Source of the DNA: Erythrobacter sp. AP23
GTDB taxonomy: Bacteria; Pseudomonadota; Alphaproteobacteria; Sphingomonadales; Sphingomonadaceae
DNA: 64,000 nt
Assembly: GCF_001542855.1 (NCBI RefSeq)
Contig: NZ_LNBY01000012.1
Location: 124,001-188,000 of the forward strand
Reading direction: 5' to 3'
How positions within the stretch are numbered: the stretch's first letter is position 1; each line of letters opens with the position of its first letter. Below the pieces are notes generated by a model, which was given only the letters and a program-made list of their open reading frames with translations, had not been told where the DNA came from and did not search any database. The translations under genes were made by a program, and so were the position numbers. This document shows positions 43,906 to 54,183 of this stretch, piece by piece.

Positions 43906-45456
43906 TCATAACGCGTCGATCGCTTCGCCTTCGGCGCTGGTGAACGGGAAGGAATCGATATTCAAACGCTTGAGCTCGTTGACTATTTCACGAGCCTTTT
44001 CGGCGCTCTCATAGGGGCCGGATAGAAGCCGATTTGCCTCACCCCAAGGTGTGATGAAAGGGCCTTTCCCGTCGAGACTGCCATCCGCCTTGCGCGCGAT
44101 CCGGCGCCAGTCGAATTTCAGGGCGTCTCTGTCCTTGCCGGTCGCCACCTGCACCCAGTGCCGCGAGGTATGGACCGGTGGCGGCGGTGGTTCGGGCCGG
44201 GCTCGCTCGCGCGGGATCTCGATCCTCGTGATGTCGACCGCTCCGTTCTCCGCTGGCGCGGGTTCGCCGGGTTCGAGTGTGAAGCTGTTGAAAGCCTCCG
44301 CGACCGAGGACGAGACGGGTGCTGGCGAGGGCGGAGGCGACGGTGTGGCCCGTGGCGGCGAAACCGTCGACGGCTGGCCGGCGGGTTCGACTGCTGCGAT
44401 GACCACCGGCGATTGCTGCTCGGACGAAACAACCCGCTCGCGCCCGGGCGGGGTCGCCGCTCCCGTGGGCTGAGCTGAGGCCGTCGAGAGAGGAGACGAC
44501 GCTTGATCGGGCACCGCAGCCGGGGGCGGCGCTGTTTCCCTGCTTCCCCTCCTATCGGGACGGCGCCGGGGCTGCCGGTCGCGCGGATCGGAAGCCGCGG
44601 CCGAAGGAGGGGACGCCGGCCCGGTCGCCGGGGCCGCCGCGCGCGCCACTTGTGCGGGTGGTCCCGAATATCCCGCGATCCCGGCATCGTCCCTGCCGAT
44701 ACTCGCGGTTTGCGGGAAGATACCAAGATTGCCGGCGGCGGACTGCTGGGCCTTGGTCAGTCGCGGCATATATTCGAAATAGGCCGCCATGCGCGCGCCG
44801 ACACCGGCGGGCAACATGGTGTTGGCGATGTCCTTGGCTTCCTGCGCATCGCCGAGAATGGCGAGACCGAAGGCACGTGTACGGAAAGCGGCCACGTCCC
44901 CCTGCTCGAGCAGGGCCAGCAGAGCGGTCTCGAACCCTTCACGGTCACCCGAAATGGCCAGGCTCAAAGCCAAGCGACGGGTGATCTCGTGATTGACGCC
45001 ATTCGCAAGGGCGACCCGGTAAAGCTGCTGCGCGCTGGCCGTATCGCCGACGAGGTCGAAGGCGAGCCCCCGGTCCTCGGCCATTCGCACGTTCGAAACA
45101 CCGGCCCTTTCGGCTTCGGCAAACAGCCGCAGCGCCTCGACGGGGCGGCGCGATCGGACGTAGGCCTTTGCCAGGCCGAGCTTGCTGCGCGCATTGCCGG
45201 GCGAGAGTTCGTTGGCGCGTCCGAAGAAGCCGGTCGCCGCGTCGATATCGCCCAGTTCGAGCGCCGCCTCACCCGCATCGAGCAAGGCCTGAACATCCGC
45301 CGCATTGCGCGCCAGCCGGGACAACGCTTCGCCCAGATCACGCTCGCCCTGCGCGGGCAAGGGTTGCACGATCTCGCGCTGGGCCGATACACCTTCCCCG
45401 TGCGCGGCAAAAGCCAGCAGCGCGAAGACAGCAGCATGGCGCGCTTTCGAGATCAT
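43906..45456 (-). CDS. Exported TPR-SPOR protein downstream of ftsZ
   Basis: 516 residues. Signal peptide (about 1-25, HAAVFALLAFAAHGEGVSA), TPR repeats (about 40-220), a long proline/serine/alanine-rich disordered linker (about 240-425) and a C-terminal SPOR domain (about 435-516, HWVQVATGKDRDAL, GPFITPWGEANRLLSGPYES). SPOR domains bind denuded peptidoglycan at the septum, so it should localise to the division site. It starts 50 bases after the ftsZ stop on the same strand, as the last dcw-associated gene. The exact role is unknown. Confidence 0.83.
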   Translation of the reverse strand: MISKARHAAVFALLAFAAHGEGVSAQREIVQPLPAQGERDLGEALSRLARNAADVQALLDAGEAALELGDIDAATGFFGRANELSPGNARSKLGLAKAYVRSRRPVEALRLFAEAERAGVSNVRMAEDRGLAFDLVGDTASAQQLYRVALANGVNHEITRRLALSLAISGDREGFETALLALLEQGDVAAFRTRAFGLAILGDAQEAKDIANTMLPAGVGARMAAYFEYMPRLTKAQQSAAGNLGIFPQTASIGRDDAGIAGYSGPPAQVARAAAPATGPASPPSAAASDPRDRQPRRRPDRRGSRETAPPPAAVPDQASSPLSTASAQPTGAATPPGRERVVSSEQQSPVVIAAVEPAGQPSTVSPPRATPSPPPSPAPVSSSVAEAFNSFTLEPGEPAPAENGAVDITRIEIPRERARPEPPPPPVHTSRHWVQVATGKDRDALKFDWRRIARKADGSLDGKGPFITPWGEANRLLSGPYESAEKAREIVNELKRLNIDSFPFTSAEGEAIDAL

Positions 45457-45505
45457 GTGCCCTTCCTCGCAGCCCGGGCGTTAACCCGCGCTGACCCGGC
45501 TGTGA

Positions 45506-47302
45506 CTACTGGTTGTTCTGACGTCCGAGGAACCGCGGGATGTTGAGCCCGCCGCTGCTGCTCTCGCCACTTCCCTCCTCCTCGTCGTCTTCGGTCTCCG
45601 CGTTGCTCGCCCCGCGTGAGAGATTGGCCATGCGCTCGAACAGCGTATTGCCGGGGAGCGATCCGGATCCGCCACCGGCGCCCTGACCGCCAGCCGGAGC
45701 ATCGGTGCCGGATGCGCCGCCGGCCGAACCTTCGCCGGGTTGCGCGGGTTGTTTGCGGCCGGGCTTGGTAGCCAGCGGGCTTTCCCCGGCGAGATGTTCG
45801 TCGCCGAGTTCGAATTCGTCCTGCGGTTCCCGGGAATCCTCGCGCATGTCGCCCGACAGGTCGAGCGGCGGACGGTCCTCGCTCCAGCCACCCTCGGTCG
45901 GAGCACCGCCGAATTCGCTATCCTCGGCAGGCGGGGGAACCCCATCGCCATCGGGCCCATCGAAGCGCTCGGTATGCTCGTTGCGCAGTCCGGCCAGCGG
46001 ATCGACGATCTCGTCGACATCGTCATAGCCGTCCTCGTCTTCCTCTTGGGAAGAACCCGAAGTTGCCGGCGAAAGACCGAAGGGCCGGGCACTTTCCTCG
46101 CCCTCGGCTTCATCGGTCAGGTCGAGCGCATCGGCCTCTGCTGTAACCGGCTCGGGCTCGGAGGCCGGTTCCGGCGCCGGCGTGGGCTGCGGCTCGGGAT
46201 CGGCCGAAAGACCCTCGTTCAGCTCGAACGGCTCTTCCTCGGCGACACTGTCGCTGGACAGGTCGAGGGCCGGGCGCTTGGGCGCGCTGCTTTCGCGCAT
46301 CGAGAAGGAACGCGTGGATGCCGCGGGCATCGAGCCATTCTGTTCGATGCCCGTTGCGACCACCGAGACGCGGATCTTGCCCTCGAGGTCGGGATTGAAC
46401 GCGGAGCCCCAGATGATGTTGGCATCTTCATCGACCAGTTCGCGAATATGATTGGCCGCTTCGTCCACCTCGAGAAGCTTCATGTCCTCCCCGCCGATGA
46501 TCGAGATGATCACGCCCTTGGCACCGGTCATCGAAACGCCGTCGAGCAGTGGATTGGCGATAGCGTGCTCGGCCGCTTCGAGCGCGCGGTTGTCGCCCTC
46601 GCCCTCGCCGGTGCCCATCATCGCCTTGCCCATCTCGCTCATTACCGAACGGACATCGGCGAAGTCGAGATTGATGAGGCCCGGCATGACCATCAGGTCG
46701 GTGATCGAACGCACGCCCTGCTGGAGCACTTCGTCGGCCAGTTGGAAGGCTTCCTTGAACGTCGTTTCCGCCTTGGCGACCAGGAACAGGTTCTGGTTGG
46801 GAATGACGATCAGCGTATCGACATGCTTTTGCAGCTCGTCGATTCCCGCCTCCGCCGCGCGCATGCGGCGCGTGCCCTCGAACAGAAACGGCTTGGTCAC
46901 CACGCCCACGGTCAGCACGCCCTTCTTGCGCGCCGCCTCGGCGATGACGGGGGCCGCGCCGGTGCCAGTGCCGCCGCCCATGCCGGCCGCGATGAACACC
47001 ATGTTCACGCCGTCGAGCGCGTCCTCGATCTCGTCGACGGTTTCTTCGGCGGCGGCCTTACCCACTTCGGGACGCGCGCCAGCGCCCAAACCGCCGGTGA
47101 TATCGGGGCCAAGCTGAATGCGTTTTTCGGACGCGGAGGTACTGAGAGCCTGGGCGTCGGTATTGGCGACGATGAAATCGACGCCCTCGATCTCTGCCGC
47201 CATCATATTGGCGATGGCATTGCCGCCCGCCCCGCCAACGCCCACGACCATTATCTTGGGACGAAGATCGTCGTCAGATGCCGGTCCGATATTGATACTC
47301 AT
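45506..47302 (-). CDS. ftsZ: Cell division protein FtsZ
   Basis: 598 residues from ATG 47302 (AGGGGAC upstream); the open frame 20 codons longer lies in the leader. Tubulin-like GTPase of the Z-ring. GGGTGTG at 109-115, T7 loop region [10 protein letters not shown] near 205-215. The globular core ends near 325; a very long acidic linker of about 250 residues (rich in Glu, Asp, Pro, Gly) separates it from the C-terminal peptide [13 protein letters not shown], which binds FtsA and other membrane anchors. FtsZ is usually 380-500 residues, so the linker is the unusual part, though long linkers are known in alphaproteobacteria. Confidence 0.98.
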   Translation of the reverse strand: MSINIGPASDDDLRPKIMVVGVGGAGGNAIANMMAAEIEGVDFIVANTDAQALSTSASEKRIQLGPDITGGLGAGARPEVGKAAAEETVDEIEDALDGVNMVFIAAGMGGGTGTGAAPVIAEAARKKGVLTVGVVTKPFLFEGTRRMRAAEAGIDELQKHVDTLIVIPNQNLFLVAKAETTFKEAFQLADEVLQQGVRSITDLMVMPGLINLDFADVRSVMSEMGKAMMGTGEGEGDNRALEAAEHAIANPLLDGVSMTGAKGVIISIIGGEDMKLLEVDEAANHIRELVDEDANIIWGSAFNPDLEGKIRVSVVATGIEQNGSMPAASTRSFSMRESSAPKRPALDLSSDSVAEEEPFELNEGLSADPEPQPTPAPEPASEPEPVTAEADALDLTDEAEGEESARPFGLSPATSGSSQEEDEDGYDDVDEIVDPLAGLRNEHTERFDGPDGDGVPPPAEDSEFGGAPTEGGWSEDRPPLDLSGDMREDSREPQDEFELGDEHLAGESPLATKPGRKQPAQPGEGSAGGASGTDAPAGGQGAGGGSGSLPGNTLFERMANLSRGASNAETEDDEEEGSGESSSGGLNIPRFLGRQNNQ

Positions 47303-47436
47303 CAAGAGTCCCCTGGGTATTCGTAAATCGCCTGCTGGCGTTATGTCACATCTCTGGCACAAAGCGAATCGCAGGTCGAAGCGATGTTTGCCTTATCCAC
47401 AAGGGCTAAAGGCGGGTTTGCGCCGAGCATCAACCC
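47303..47436 (-). promoter_or_regulatory. ftsA-ftsZ spacer, probable ftsZ promoter/leader
   Basis: 134 bases, the only substantial gap in the dcw cluster. It contains two GANTC sites (GAGTC 47306-47310 and GAATC 47366-47370 in + coordinates), the methylation target of CcrM in alphaproteobacteria, which controls ftsZ in Caulobacter. Possible -35-like TTGATG lies near the ftsA end. Promoter position is not proven. Confidence 0.5.
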
Positions 47437-48723
47437 TCAGAAATACTCGCGCACCGCTTGAAAGACACGGTTCACCAGACCCATGCCGCGATACCGTTTG
47501 GTAGGCTGGTAGCGCGGCCCGACCGAACGGATATCGATCGGATCGTCCGCAGCGTAGAGGCACAATCCGGCGAGCGCCGCGAAACCCGGCGTCGCATGGG
47601 CCTCGGGCAAGCCTTGCAGGGCCGGCGGCTTGCCGATGCGCACCGGCTGACCAAGTGCCCCTTGCATGAACTCGGCGATACCGTGCAATTCCGCTCCGCC
47701 GCCGGTCAGGACCACCTGCCCTCCCTGACCGCCCGAGAAGCCCAGAGCCTTCAGGGCCTTTCCGATCTCGGCAGTCGCCAAGCCGAGCCGGTCGGTGACG
47801 ATCGAAACGAGCTCGGCCCGGGCGATGCGATTGTGCTCATCCGCACCGCGGGCGAGGCGACCGCCGGGATCTTCTCCGGGGCCGTTGACGGGAATCATCT
47901 CGCGGTGGTCGGTGGGCGTCGCGATGGCTGAGCCCGCAACGCATTTGAGCCGTTCGGCCTGGCTGCGGCGAATGCCCAGCGATGAGGCGATCGCATCGGT
48001 AATGTCGTTCGAACCACTGGGTATCGACTTGAGGCCCAGCAGCATCCCCCCGGCATGGACGGAGACATTGGTTACCTGCGCACCGATCTCGACCAGCGCC
48101 ACGCCGAGATCGCGCTCCTCGGCGCCCAGGCAAGCATAAGCGGCAGCCAGCGGGCTCGCGACCACGCCTTCCACGTCGAGATGCGCGGTCTGCACCGCCT
48201 CGATCAGATTGCGCACCGGCGCGCCTTCGGCCAGCGTCACATGGACATCGACGCCGAGCGCCTCGGCATGGAGGCCCTTGGGGTTGGCGACCCCATGCGC
48301 CCCGTCGAGCGTGTAATGCGCGGGCTGCGCGTGCAGCACCATCCGCCCGTCGGGGTGCAGATGGTCGCGCGCGGCATAGAGCAGGTGCTCGATATCGTCC
48401 TCTTCGATGCGCCTGCCGCCAATGGCGATCTCGACGCTCGAAATCTTGCTCGACAGCCCCGCCCCGGCACAGCCGATCCACACGCTCTGGATCGAGGTAT
48501 TGGCATTGGCCTCGGCCTTCTCCACCGCGGTACGGATCGCGTGGCTCGCCGCCCGCATATCCGTCACATATCCACGCTTGATCCCGTCGCTCGCGCGGTG
48601 GCTCGATCCCAGCACGACCATTTCGCCGCCCTCGGCCTGCCCCATGATCATCGCCGAAACGCGGAACGAACCGATGTTCACGGCACCAAAGATTCGGGTG
48701 ATGCGCGGCTGCTGGCTGGCCAC
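47437..48723 (-). CDS. ftsA: Cell division protein FtsA
   Basis: 428 residues from GTG 48723, which overlaps the ftsQ TAG stop by one base. Actin-like ATPase that tethers FtsZ to the membrane: phosphate loops in FGAVNIGSFRVSAMI and VALVEIGAQVTNVSV, adenosine loop VVLTGGGAELHGI, SHS2 (1C) domain between, and a C-terminal amphipathic helix (GLVNRVFQAVREYF) for membrane binding. A longer upstream frame is inside ftsQ and is rejected. Confidence 0.96.
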   Translation of the reverse strand: MASQQPRITRIFGAVNIGSFRVSAMIMGQAEGGEMVVLGSSHRASDGIKRGYVTDMRAASHAIRTAVEKAEANANTSIQSVWIGCAGAGLSSKISSVEIAIGGRRIEEDDIEHLLYAARDHLHPDGRMVLHAQPAHYTLDGAHGVANPKGLHAEALGVDVHVTLAEGAPVRNLIEAVQTAHLDVEGVVASPLAAAYACLGAEERDLGVALVEIGAQVTNVSVHAGGMLLGLKSIPSGSNDITDAIASSLGIRRSQAERLKCVAGSAIATPTDHREMIPVNGPGEDPGGRLARGADEHNRIARAELVSIVTDRLGLATAEIGKALKALGFSGGQGGQVVLTGGGAELHGIAEFMQGALGQPVRIGKPPALQGLPEAHATPGFAALAGLCLYAADDPIDIRSVGPRYQPTKRYRGMGLVNRVFQAVREYF

Positions 48724-49631
48724 TATTCGCCCCGTCCGTTGAGCGCCATCTGCTTGGGGCACGGCCCCTCCTCGCAGCGCAGATAGGCACGATCGGGCAC
48801 GCGCATGTCGATCGCGATGGGCTTGCCACCAATCAGGCGGTGCATGCCGTCCAGCTGGGCGAACTTGACCAGCGCGGGCGGGCCGAGATCGCCTTCGGGA
48901 AGAGCCAGCAGCTGGCCTGTCTTGAATGTCAGGTTCCAGCGCCGGTTGCCGACCCATTCGGCCGAGGCGATCTGCGGTTTCAGCGCGGGGGCGGCATCGA
49001 GCAGCCTGCCCAATTCCTCCACCTGGCGCGCGGCACCCGGCCCCTCGATCAGCAACTTGCCCTCGGCATTCTCAGCACTGATCGGCTCGAGCGCGTTGCC
49101 CTCCCGATCGATCAACACCAGGCGGTCGGGTTTCTTCAGTACCGCGTGAGGAACGCGCTCGACGATATCGATCTTGAGTGTGTCGGGCAGCTGGCGCGAT
49201 ACGCGTGCGTCGGCCACCCACGGCAATTCGAGCAGCCGCTCGCGCACATCCTCCAGCTCGATCAGGGGCATCGGTCGATCGCGCTCGGCCAGCACACGCT
49301 CGTAAACCAACTGCTCGTTCATGCGCTCCACCCCCGAAACGCGCACGCGGCTGACCTCGAAGCCCGAACGCGAGGCGGATTTGGCCAGCTCCGTCCGCGC
49401 CAGTTCGGGCACGCCGGCATAACTCGCGATGGTCCAGGCGATGCCTGCGCCGGCGACGATAATGACGAACAGGAAGAACTTGTGCCACTGCTCCTCGGTG
49501 AAGGGGAGCGCAGCCATCGCCCGGTCGAGCAGACCGCTGGTGTGGCGCTTGGCGGCGCGGGCCTTCTGGCTGCGGTTCTGCGCCGCAGCCGAGCGGCGAA
49601 CGCCGGTGGGTTTGCGCTTGACCTTAGCCAT
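48723..49631 (-). CDS. ftsQ: Cell division protein FtsQ
   Basis: 302 residues from ATG 49631 (a GTG three codons earlier is also possible). Basic cytosolic tail (about 1-45), one membrane span (about 50-72), POTRA domain starting EVSRVRVSGVERMNEQ, then the FtsQ beta domain with LPDTLKIDIVERVPHAVL and DMRVPDRAYLR. Scaffold for FtsB/FtsL in the periplasm. Overlaps ddl by eight bases. Confidence 0.94.
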   Translation of the reverse strand: MAKVKRKPTGVRRSAAAQNRSQKARAAKRHTSGLLDRAMAALPFTEEQWHKFFLFVIIVAGAGIAWTIASYAGVPELARTELAKSASRSGFEVSRVRVSGVERMNEQLVYERVLAERDRPMPLIELEDVRERLLELPWVADARVSRQLPDTLKIDIVERVPHAVLKKPDRLVLIDREGNALEPISAENAEGKLLIEGPGAARQVEELGRLLDAAPALKPQIASAEWVGNRRWNLTFKTGQLLALPEGDLGPPALVKFAQLDGMHRLIGGKPIAIDMRVPDRAYLRCEEGPCPKQMALNGRGE

Positions 49632-50598
49632 CACCGCCACCGATATCGGCCGAATGGTGGCGTAGCGCGGCCGCGACTACCAGCTCGCACAGCTCGCCAT
49701 ACTCGATGCCGGCATGCTTCGCCTGTTCGGGCACGAGGCTCAAGGGCGTCATGCCCGGCTGGGTATTGGTCTCGAGGACGAAGAGGCCGTCCTCGCCCTG
49801 CTCCTCGTCCCAGCGGAAATCGGTCCGGCTGGTGCCGCGACAGCCGAGCACCTTGTGCGCCTTGAGCGCATATTCGAGGCACAGATCGGCAATGTGCTGC
49901 GGGATATCCGCCGGGCAGACATGATCGGTCATGCCGTCGGTATACTTCGCATCGAAATCGTAAAACCCGCTTTTGGGCTTGAGTTCGGTCACCGCCAGCG
50001 AGCGCGGTCCGTTCGCGAAATCGACCACCGCAGCCGTCATCTCGCGCCCCCTGATATAGGGTTCGGCGAGAAGCTCCGCGAATTCCTGCCAGGGGCCCTC
50101 GGCATCGCGCGCGATGGGGTTGCCGTAATTGCCCTCGTCGGTGACGATCGCCACACCGACCGAGCTGCCTTCGTTGACGGGCTTGAGCACATAGGGGCGC
50201 GGCATCGGGTCGCGTTCGAACAGATCGGCGCTTTTGACGATGCGCCCACCGGGCATGGGGATGCCGTGCGGCACCAGCGCCTGCTTGGTCAGCTGCTTGT
50301 CGATCGCAATCACGGAGGTGGCGAGGCCCGAATGGGTATAGGGCACGCCCATAAGATCGAGCATGCCCTGCACAGTCCCATCCTCGCCCGGCACGCCGTG
50401 AAGCGCGTTGAAGACGACATCGGGTGCGGCCTCGGCAATCCGCGCGGCAACCTGCCGGTCCATATCGATCCGCGTGACTTGGTGCCCGCGCTCTTCCAGC
50501 GCGCTGGCGACACCTTCGCCCGACATCATACTGACGGACCGCTCATTGGCCCAGCCACCCATGAGAACGGCAATGTGCAATTTCCTGACGAGGGTCAC
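49624..50598 (-). CDS. ddl: D-alanine--D-alanine ligase
   Basis: 324 residues from GTG 50598, overlapping the murB stop codon (GTGA); a GTG/ATG upstream would lie in murB. ATP-grasp enzyme making the D-Ala-D-Ala terminus. LMGGWANERSVSMMSG (N-terminal glycine-rich), VFNALHGVPGEDGTVQG, KPVNEGSSVGV and ETNTQPGMTPLSL (metal-binding Asn, D-Ala site) are all present. Confidence 0.97.
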   Translation of the reverse strand: MTLVRKLHIAVLMGGWANERSVSMMSGEGVASALEERGHQVTRIDMDRQVAARIAEAAPDVVFNALHGVPGEDGTVQGMLDLMGVPYTHSGLATSVIAIDKQLTKQALVPHGIPMPGGRIVKSADLFERDPMPRPYVLKPVNEGSSVGVAIVTDEGNYGNPIARDAEGPWQEFAELLAEPYIRGREMTAAVVDFANGPRSLAVTELKPKSGFYDFDAKYTDGMTDHVCPADIPQHIADLCLEYALKAHKVLGCRGTSRTDFRWDEEQGEDGLFVLETNTQPGMTPLSLVPEQAKHAGIEYGELCELVVAAALRHHSADIGGGDG

Positions 50599-51569
50599 GG
50601 CCGCCCCACACGCTGGATTTCCCATTCGAGTTCGACGCCCGAATGCTCGTAGACGCGGCGCTTCACTTCCTCACCGAGTCCCTCGATATCGGCGCTGGTC
50701 GCATTGTCGACATTGATGAGAAAATTGGTGTGCTTCTCGCTCACTTGTGCGCCGCCCATGCGCAGGCCCCGGCAACCGGCGGCATCGACCAGCTCCCAGG
50801 CCTTCCTGCCCGGCGGGTTCTTGAAGGTAGATCCGCCCGTCCTGGTGCGCAGCGGCTGCGAGTTTTCACGTGCTTCGCCGATTTCGTCCATCTTCGCCCC
50901 GATAGCTTGGGGGTCACCGGGCTCGCCCTGGAACCGCGCGCGCACGACCACCGCGCCATCGGGCAGCGCGGAATGGCGATAGGTGTATTGCAGGTCTTTC
51001 GCAGGCAGCGTGATCCATTGGCCATTGGGCATGATCACGTCGCAATCAATCAGCACGTCGGATACCTCGCGGCCATATGCCCCGCCGTTCATCCGCACGA
51101 AGCCCCCGACGGTTCCGGGAATGCCGCGCATGAACTCGAGCCCCGCGATACCCGCGTCGCGGGCGGTCGAGGCGACGAGGATGCCATGCGCCCCGGCGCC
51201 GCAGGTCAGCGTGTAATCGTCGCCTGTCTCGATCCCGGCAAAGGGCTTACCCAGCTTGACGACGACGCCGGGAACACCGCCATCGCGCACGATGAGGTTC
51301 GAGCCGAGGCCCAGCGCCATGACCGGCAGGTCGCCATCCAGCCGTTCGAGAAACAGTTTGAGATCGTCGAGATCGGCGGGTTCGAAAAGCCAGTCGGCCG
51401 CCCCGCCGCTCTTGAACCAGACCAGCTTGGCCAAAGGCGCGTCGGGCGTGAGCTTTCCGCGCAGACCTTGGGTCTCGATGGGCGCAGCAATCCCGCCTTC
51501 CACCTCGCAATCGGGAGCCATTCCGGTGTCCGCGTTCCAGACATCGTTCGGCTGGTCGATACTGCTCAT
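50595..51569 (-). CDS. murB: UDP-N-acetylenolpyruvoylglucosamine reductase
   Basis: 324 residues from ATG 51569 (overlaps the murC stop, ATGA). FAD enzyme making UDP-MurNAc: [46 protein letters not shown], catalytic Ser in [12 protein letters not shown] and a Glu near the end ([12 protein letters not shown] region). Type I MurB. Confidence 0.97.
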   Translation of the reverse strand: MSSIDQPNDVWNADTGMAPDCEVEGGIAAPIETQGLRGKLTPDAPLAKLVWFKSGGAADWLFEPADLDDLKLFLERLDGDLPVMALGLGSNLIVRDGGVPGVVVKLGKPFAGIETGDDYTLTCGAGAHGILVASTARDAGIAGLEFMRGIPGTVGGFVRMNGGAYGREVSDVLIDCDVIMPNGQWITLPAKDLQYTYRHSALPDGAVVVRARFQGEPGDPQAIGAKMDEIGEARENSQPLRTRTGGSTFKNPPGRKAWELVDAAGCRGLRMGGAQVSEKHTNFLINVDNATSADIEGLGEEVKRRVYEHSGVELEWEIQRVGRP

Positions 51570-52990
51570 GCCGTACTGGCCTTTGCGATGCCGTTGGTGA
51601 GGCCTGCCGCCCATTGGGTGATGTCGCCCGCCCCGAGGCAGACGACGAAATCGCCAGCGCGCAGATCGGCAGCCAGCTTTTCAGCCAGGTCCGTTTCGTC
51701 TTGGACCGTGCGCGCCGCGCGGTGGCCCCGCGCCTTGAGACCGGCAACCAGCGCATCGGCGTCTACGCCCTCGATCGGATCCTCGCCCGCGGCATAGACC
51801 GGCGTTACATAGACCTCGTCGGCTTCGTTGAAGCAGCTCTGGAACTCGTCCATCAGATCGCGCAGGCGGGTGTATCGATGCGGTTGGACCACGGCGATGA
51901 CGCGGCCCTCGCCGGCGCTTTCGCGCGCTGCTCCCAAGACAGCCCTGATTTCGACCGGGTGGTGGCCGTAATCGTCGATGATGGTCGCCACGCCCCTGCC
52001 GCTCGGCACCTCGCCGACCTTGGTGAAACGCCGGCGGACACCGCCGAAAGCGGAAAACCCGTTGCAGATGACATCGTCCGGGCAGCCCATCTCGATCGAT
52101 ACGGCGATCGCGGCGAGGGCGTTCTGGACGTTGTGGCGACCGGGCATGGGAAGGCGCACGCCTTCGATCCTGCGATCCTCCTGCCCGCGCCGCCGGACGA
52201 TCACGTCGAAGCAATTACCGCCAGCATCGGGGCGGATGTTCACGCCGCAGATGTCGGCCTGCAGGTTGAAACCGTAGGTCACGACATTGCGATCGCGCAC
52301 CTTGCCGATCACCGCCTGCACTTCGGGGTGGTCGATGCACAGGATCGCGGCGCCATAGAAGGGCACATTGTGGATGAACTCGACGAAGGCATCCTTCACC
52401 CCGTCGAAATCGCCGTAATGGTCGAGGTGCTCGGGGTCGATGTTGGTGACCACGGCAATGGTCCCGTCGAGCCGCAGGAAGCTGCCGTCGCTTTCGTCGG
52501 CCTCGACCACCATCCATTCGCTGTCGCCGAGCCGCGCGTTGGAGCCATATTGCTCGATGATCCCGCCGTTGATCACGGTGGGGTCGATATTGCCCGCATC
52601 GAGCAGCGCAGCGATCATGCTTGTCGTGGTGGTTTTGCCATGCGTCCCGGCCACCGCGACGGTCGATTTGAGCCGCATCAGCTCGGCCAGCATTTCCGCG
52701 CGGCGTACCACCGGGATGCGGTTTTCCAGCGCATAGGCGACTTCGGGATTGGTCCGCTTCACCGCCGTGGACGTGACTACGACTGCCGCCCCTTCGACGT
52801 TTTCCGGCGCATGCCCGATGGCGATCGTGATCCCGCGCTTGCGCAGGCGCTCGACCGTCGGGCTCTCCTTAACGTCGGAGCCCTGCACGCTGTAGCCGAG
52901 GTTATCCATCACCTCGGCGATGCCCGACATGCCGATGCCGCCGATTCCGACGAAGTGGATTGTGCCGATATCTGTCGGGACGCCCCTCAT
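51566..52990 (-). CDS. murC: UDP-N-acetylmuramate--L-alanine ligase
   Basis: 474 residues from ATG 52990 (overlaps the murG stop). Rossmann-like start [18 protein letters not shown]-loop [11 protein letters not shown] (about 113-123), EADESDGSF and [10 protein letters not shown]. Adds L-alanine to UDP-MurNAc. A longer frame is read-through of murG and was not used. Confidence 0.97.
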   Translation of the reverse strand: MRGVPTDIGTIHFVGIGGIGMSGIAEVMDNLGYSVQGSDVKESPTVERLRKRGITIAIGHAPENVEGAAVVVTSTAVKRTNPEVAYALENRIPVVRRAEMLAELMRLKSTVAVAGTHGKTTTTSMIAALLDAGNIDPTVINGGIIEQYGSNARLGDSEWMVVEADESDGSFLRLDGTIAVVTNIDPEHLDHYGDFDGVKDAFVEFIHNVPFYGAAILCIDHPEVQAVIGKVRDRNVVTYGFNLQADICGVNIRPDAGGNCFDVIVRRRGQEDRRIEGVRLPMPGRHNVQNALAAIAVSIEMGCPDDVICNGFSAFGGVRRRFTKVGEVPSGRGVATIIDDYGHHPVEIRAVLGAARESAGEGRVIAVVQPHRYTRLRDLMDEFQSCFNEADEVYVTPVYAAGEDPIEGVDADALVAGLKARGHRAARTVQDETDLAEKLAADLRAGDFVVCLGAGDITQWAAGLTNGIAKASTA

Positions 52991-54183
52991 TCCGCCCTCT
53001 CCCGAGTGGCACCCTGCCCGGCGGGAAGGCCCTGCGACGCACCGCGCGCGGTGTTGCCGCCCACACGGATGACATCCATCATTTCCGCCCCGCCGAAGCT
53101 CTCCACCAGGTCCGCAAGGTCTTCGACCGCCTTGGGCCGGCCGCAATTCCAGGCCGCATGCGCGGCCTTGGCGAGTCCCTGGGGGTTCTCGGCGAGCGCC
53201 TTGATCTGCTTGGCCAGTTCCTTGCCGGTGAACCGTTCCTGCCGGATCATCCGCGCCCCGCCCGACTTGGCGAGTTCGCGCGCGTTGGCGGCCTGGTGAT
53301 CGTCGGTCGCGATCGGCAAGGGGATCAGGATCGCCGGACGACCGACCGCCGTCAGCTCGGCAACGGTCGAGGCGCCCGCGCGGCCGATGAACAGATGCGC
53401 ATCGGCCAGCCGCGCGGCCATATCCTCGAAATAGGTCGCGAGTTCGGCAGGAATCCCGTGGCTCCGGTAACGTTGGCGCACTGCCTCGAGGTCTTCCGGC
53501 CGGCATTGCTGTGTCACTTGCAAACGCTGTCGCAGTGCGGGTGGTAGCATGGAGAGGCCGTCCGGAACGACTTCGGACAGCACCCGCGCGCCCTGGCTGC
53601 CGCCGGTCACCAACACGCGCAGCAGGCCATCTTCGGTAACGGCGGGAAACGGTTCGTCGCGCAAGGAAAGCACGCCCGCGCGCACCGGATTGCCGACGAG
53701 ATGGACCTTTTCCGCATGCTTGGCGTCGAGGCGTTCGACTTCGGGATAAGCGGTGGCAATCGCATCGACGCGGCCCGCGAACAGCCGGTTCACCCTGCCC
53801 AGCACGGCGTTCTGCTCATGTACCACCGTAGGCACGCCCGCGCTGGTCGCGGCAAGGAGCGATGGCAAGGATGGATAGCCACCGAAGCCGACCACGGCGC
53901 TCGGCTCGAAACTGTCGAACAGCCGCAGCGCCATGCGGCGGCCCTCCAGCACGGCCTTCGCTCCCTTGAACCAGGTCAGCGGGTTCTTGCCGAACCGTCC
54001 GGCGGGAATAACATGCGCGGGCATGAAGTCTGGCTTGCCGGGGATATCGGCCCCGCGCGCATCGGTAATCAGCGCGACATGGTGGCCGCGGCGATCCAGC
54101 TCGGTGGCCAGCGCGAAGGCGGGCAGCAAGTGCCCGCCCGTACCCCCGGCCGCGAGGACATAGTGTCGGCTGGCGCCCGTCAT
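52987..54183 (-). CDS. murG: UDP-N-acetylglucosamine--lipid I transferase
   Basis: 398 residues from ATG 54183 (overlaps the ftsW stop). GT-B fold with [10 protein letters not shown] (about 14-23), [25 protein letters not shown] and [19 protein letters not shown]. Makes lipid II at the inner membrane face. The C-terminal extension after about 360 is alanine/glycine-rich and not conserved. Confidence 0.97.
   Translation of the reverse strand: MTGASRHYVLAAGGTGGHLLPAFALATELDRRGHHVALITDARGADIPGKPDFMPAHVIPAGRFGKNPLTWFKGAKAVLEGRRMALRLFDSFEPSAVVGFGGYPSLPSLLAATSAGVPTVVHEQNAVLGRVNRLFAGRVDAIATAYPEVERLDAKHAEKVHLVGNPVRAGVLSLRDEPFPAVTEDGLLRVLVTGGSQGARVLSEVVPDGLSMLPPALRQRLQVTQQCRPEDLEAVRQRYRSHGIPAELATYFEDMAARLADAHLFIGRAGASTVAELTAVGRPAILIPLPIATDDHQAANARELAKSGGARMIRQERFTGKELAKQIKALAENPQGLAKAAHAAWNCGRPKAVEDLADLVESFGGAEMMDVIRVGGNTARGASQGLPAGQGATRERAE

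Noticed and set aside
45740-47326. A 528-codon open frame on the plus strand
   Set aside because: Antisense to ftsZ over its whole length, with no recognisable domain.
51614-53299. A 561-codon open frame on the plus strand
   Set aside because: Antisense to murC and murG; composition is that of reverse-complement coding sequence.
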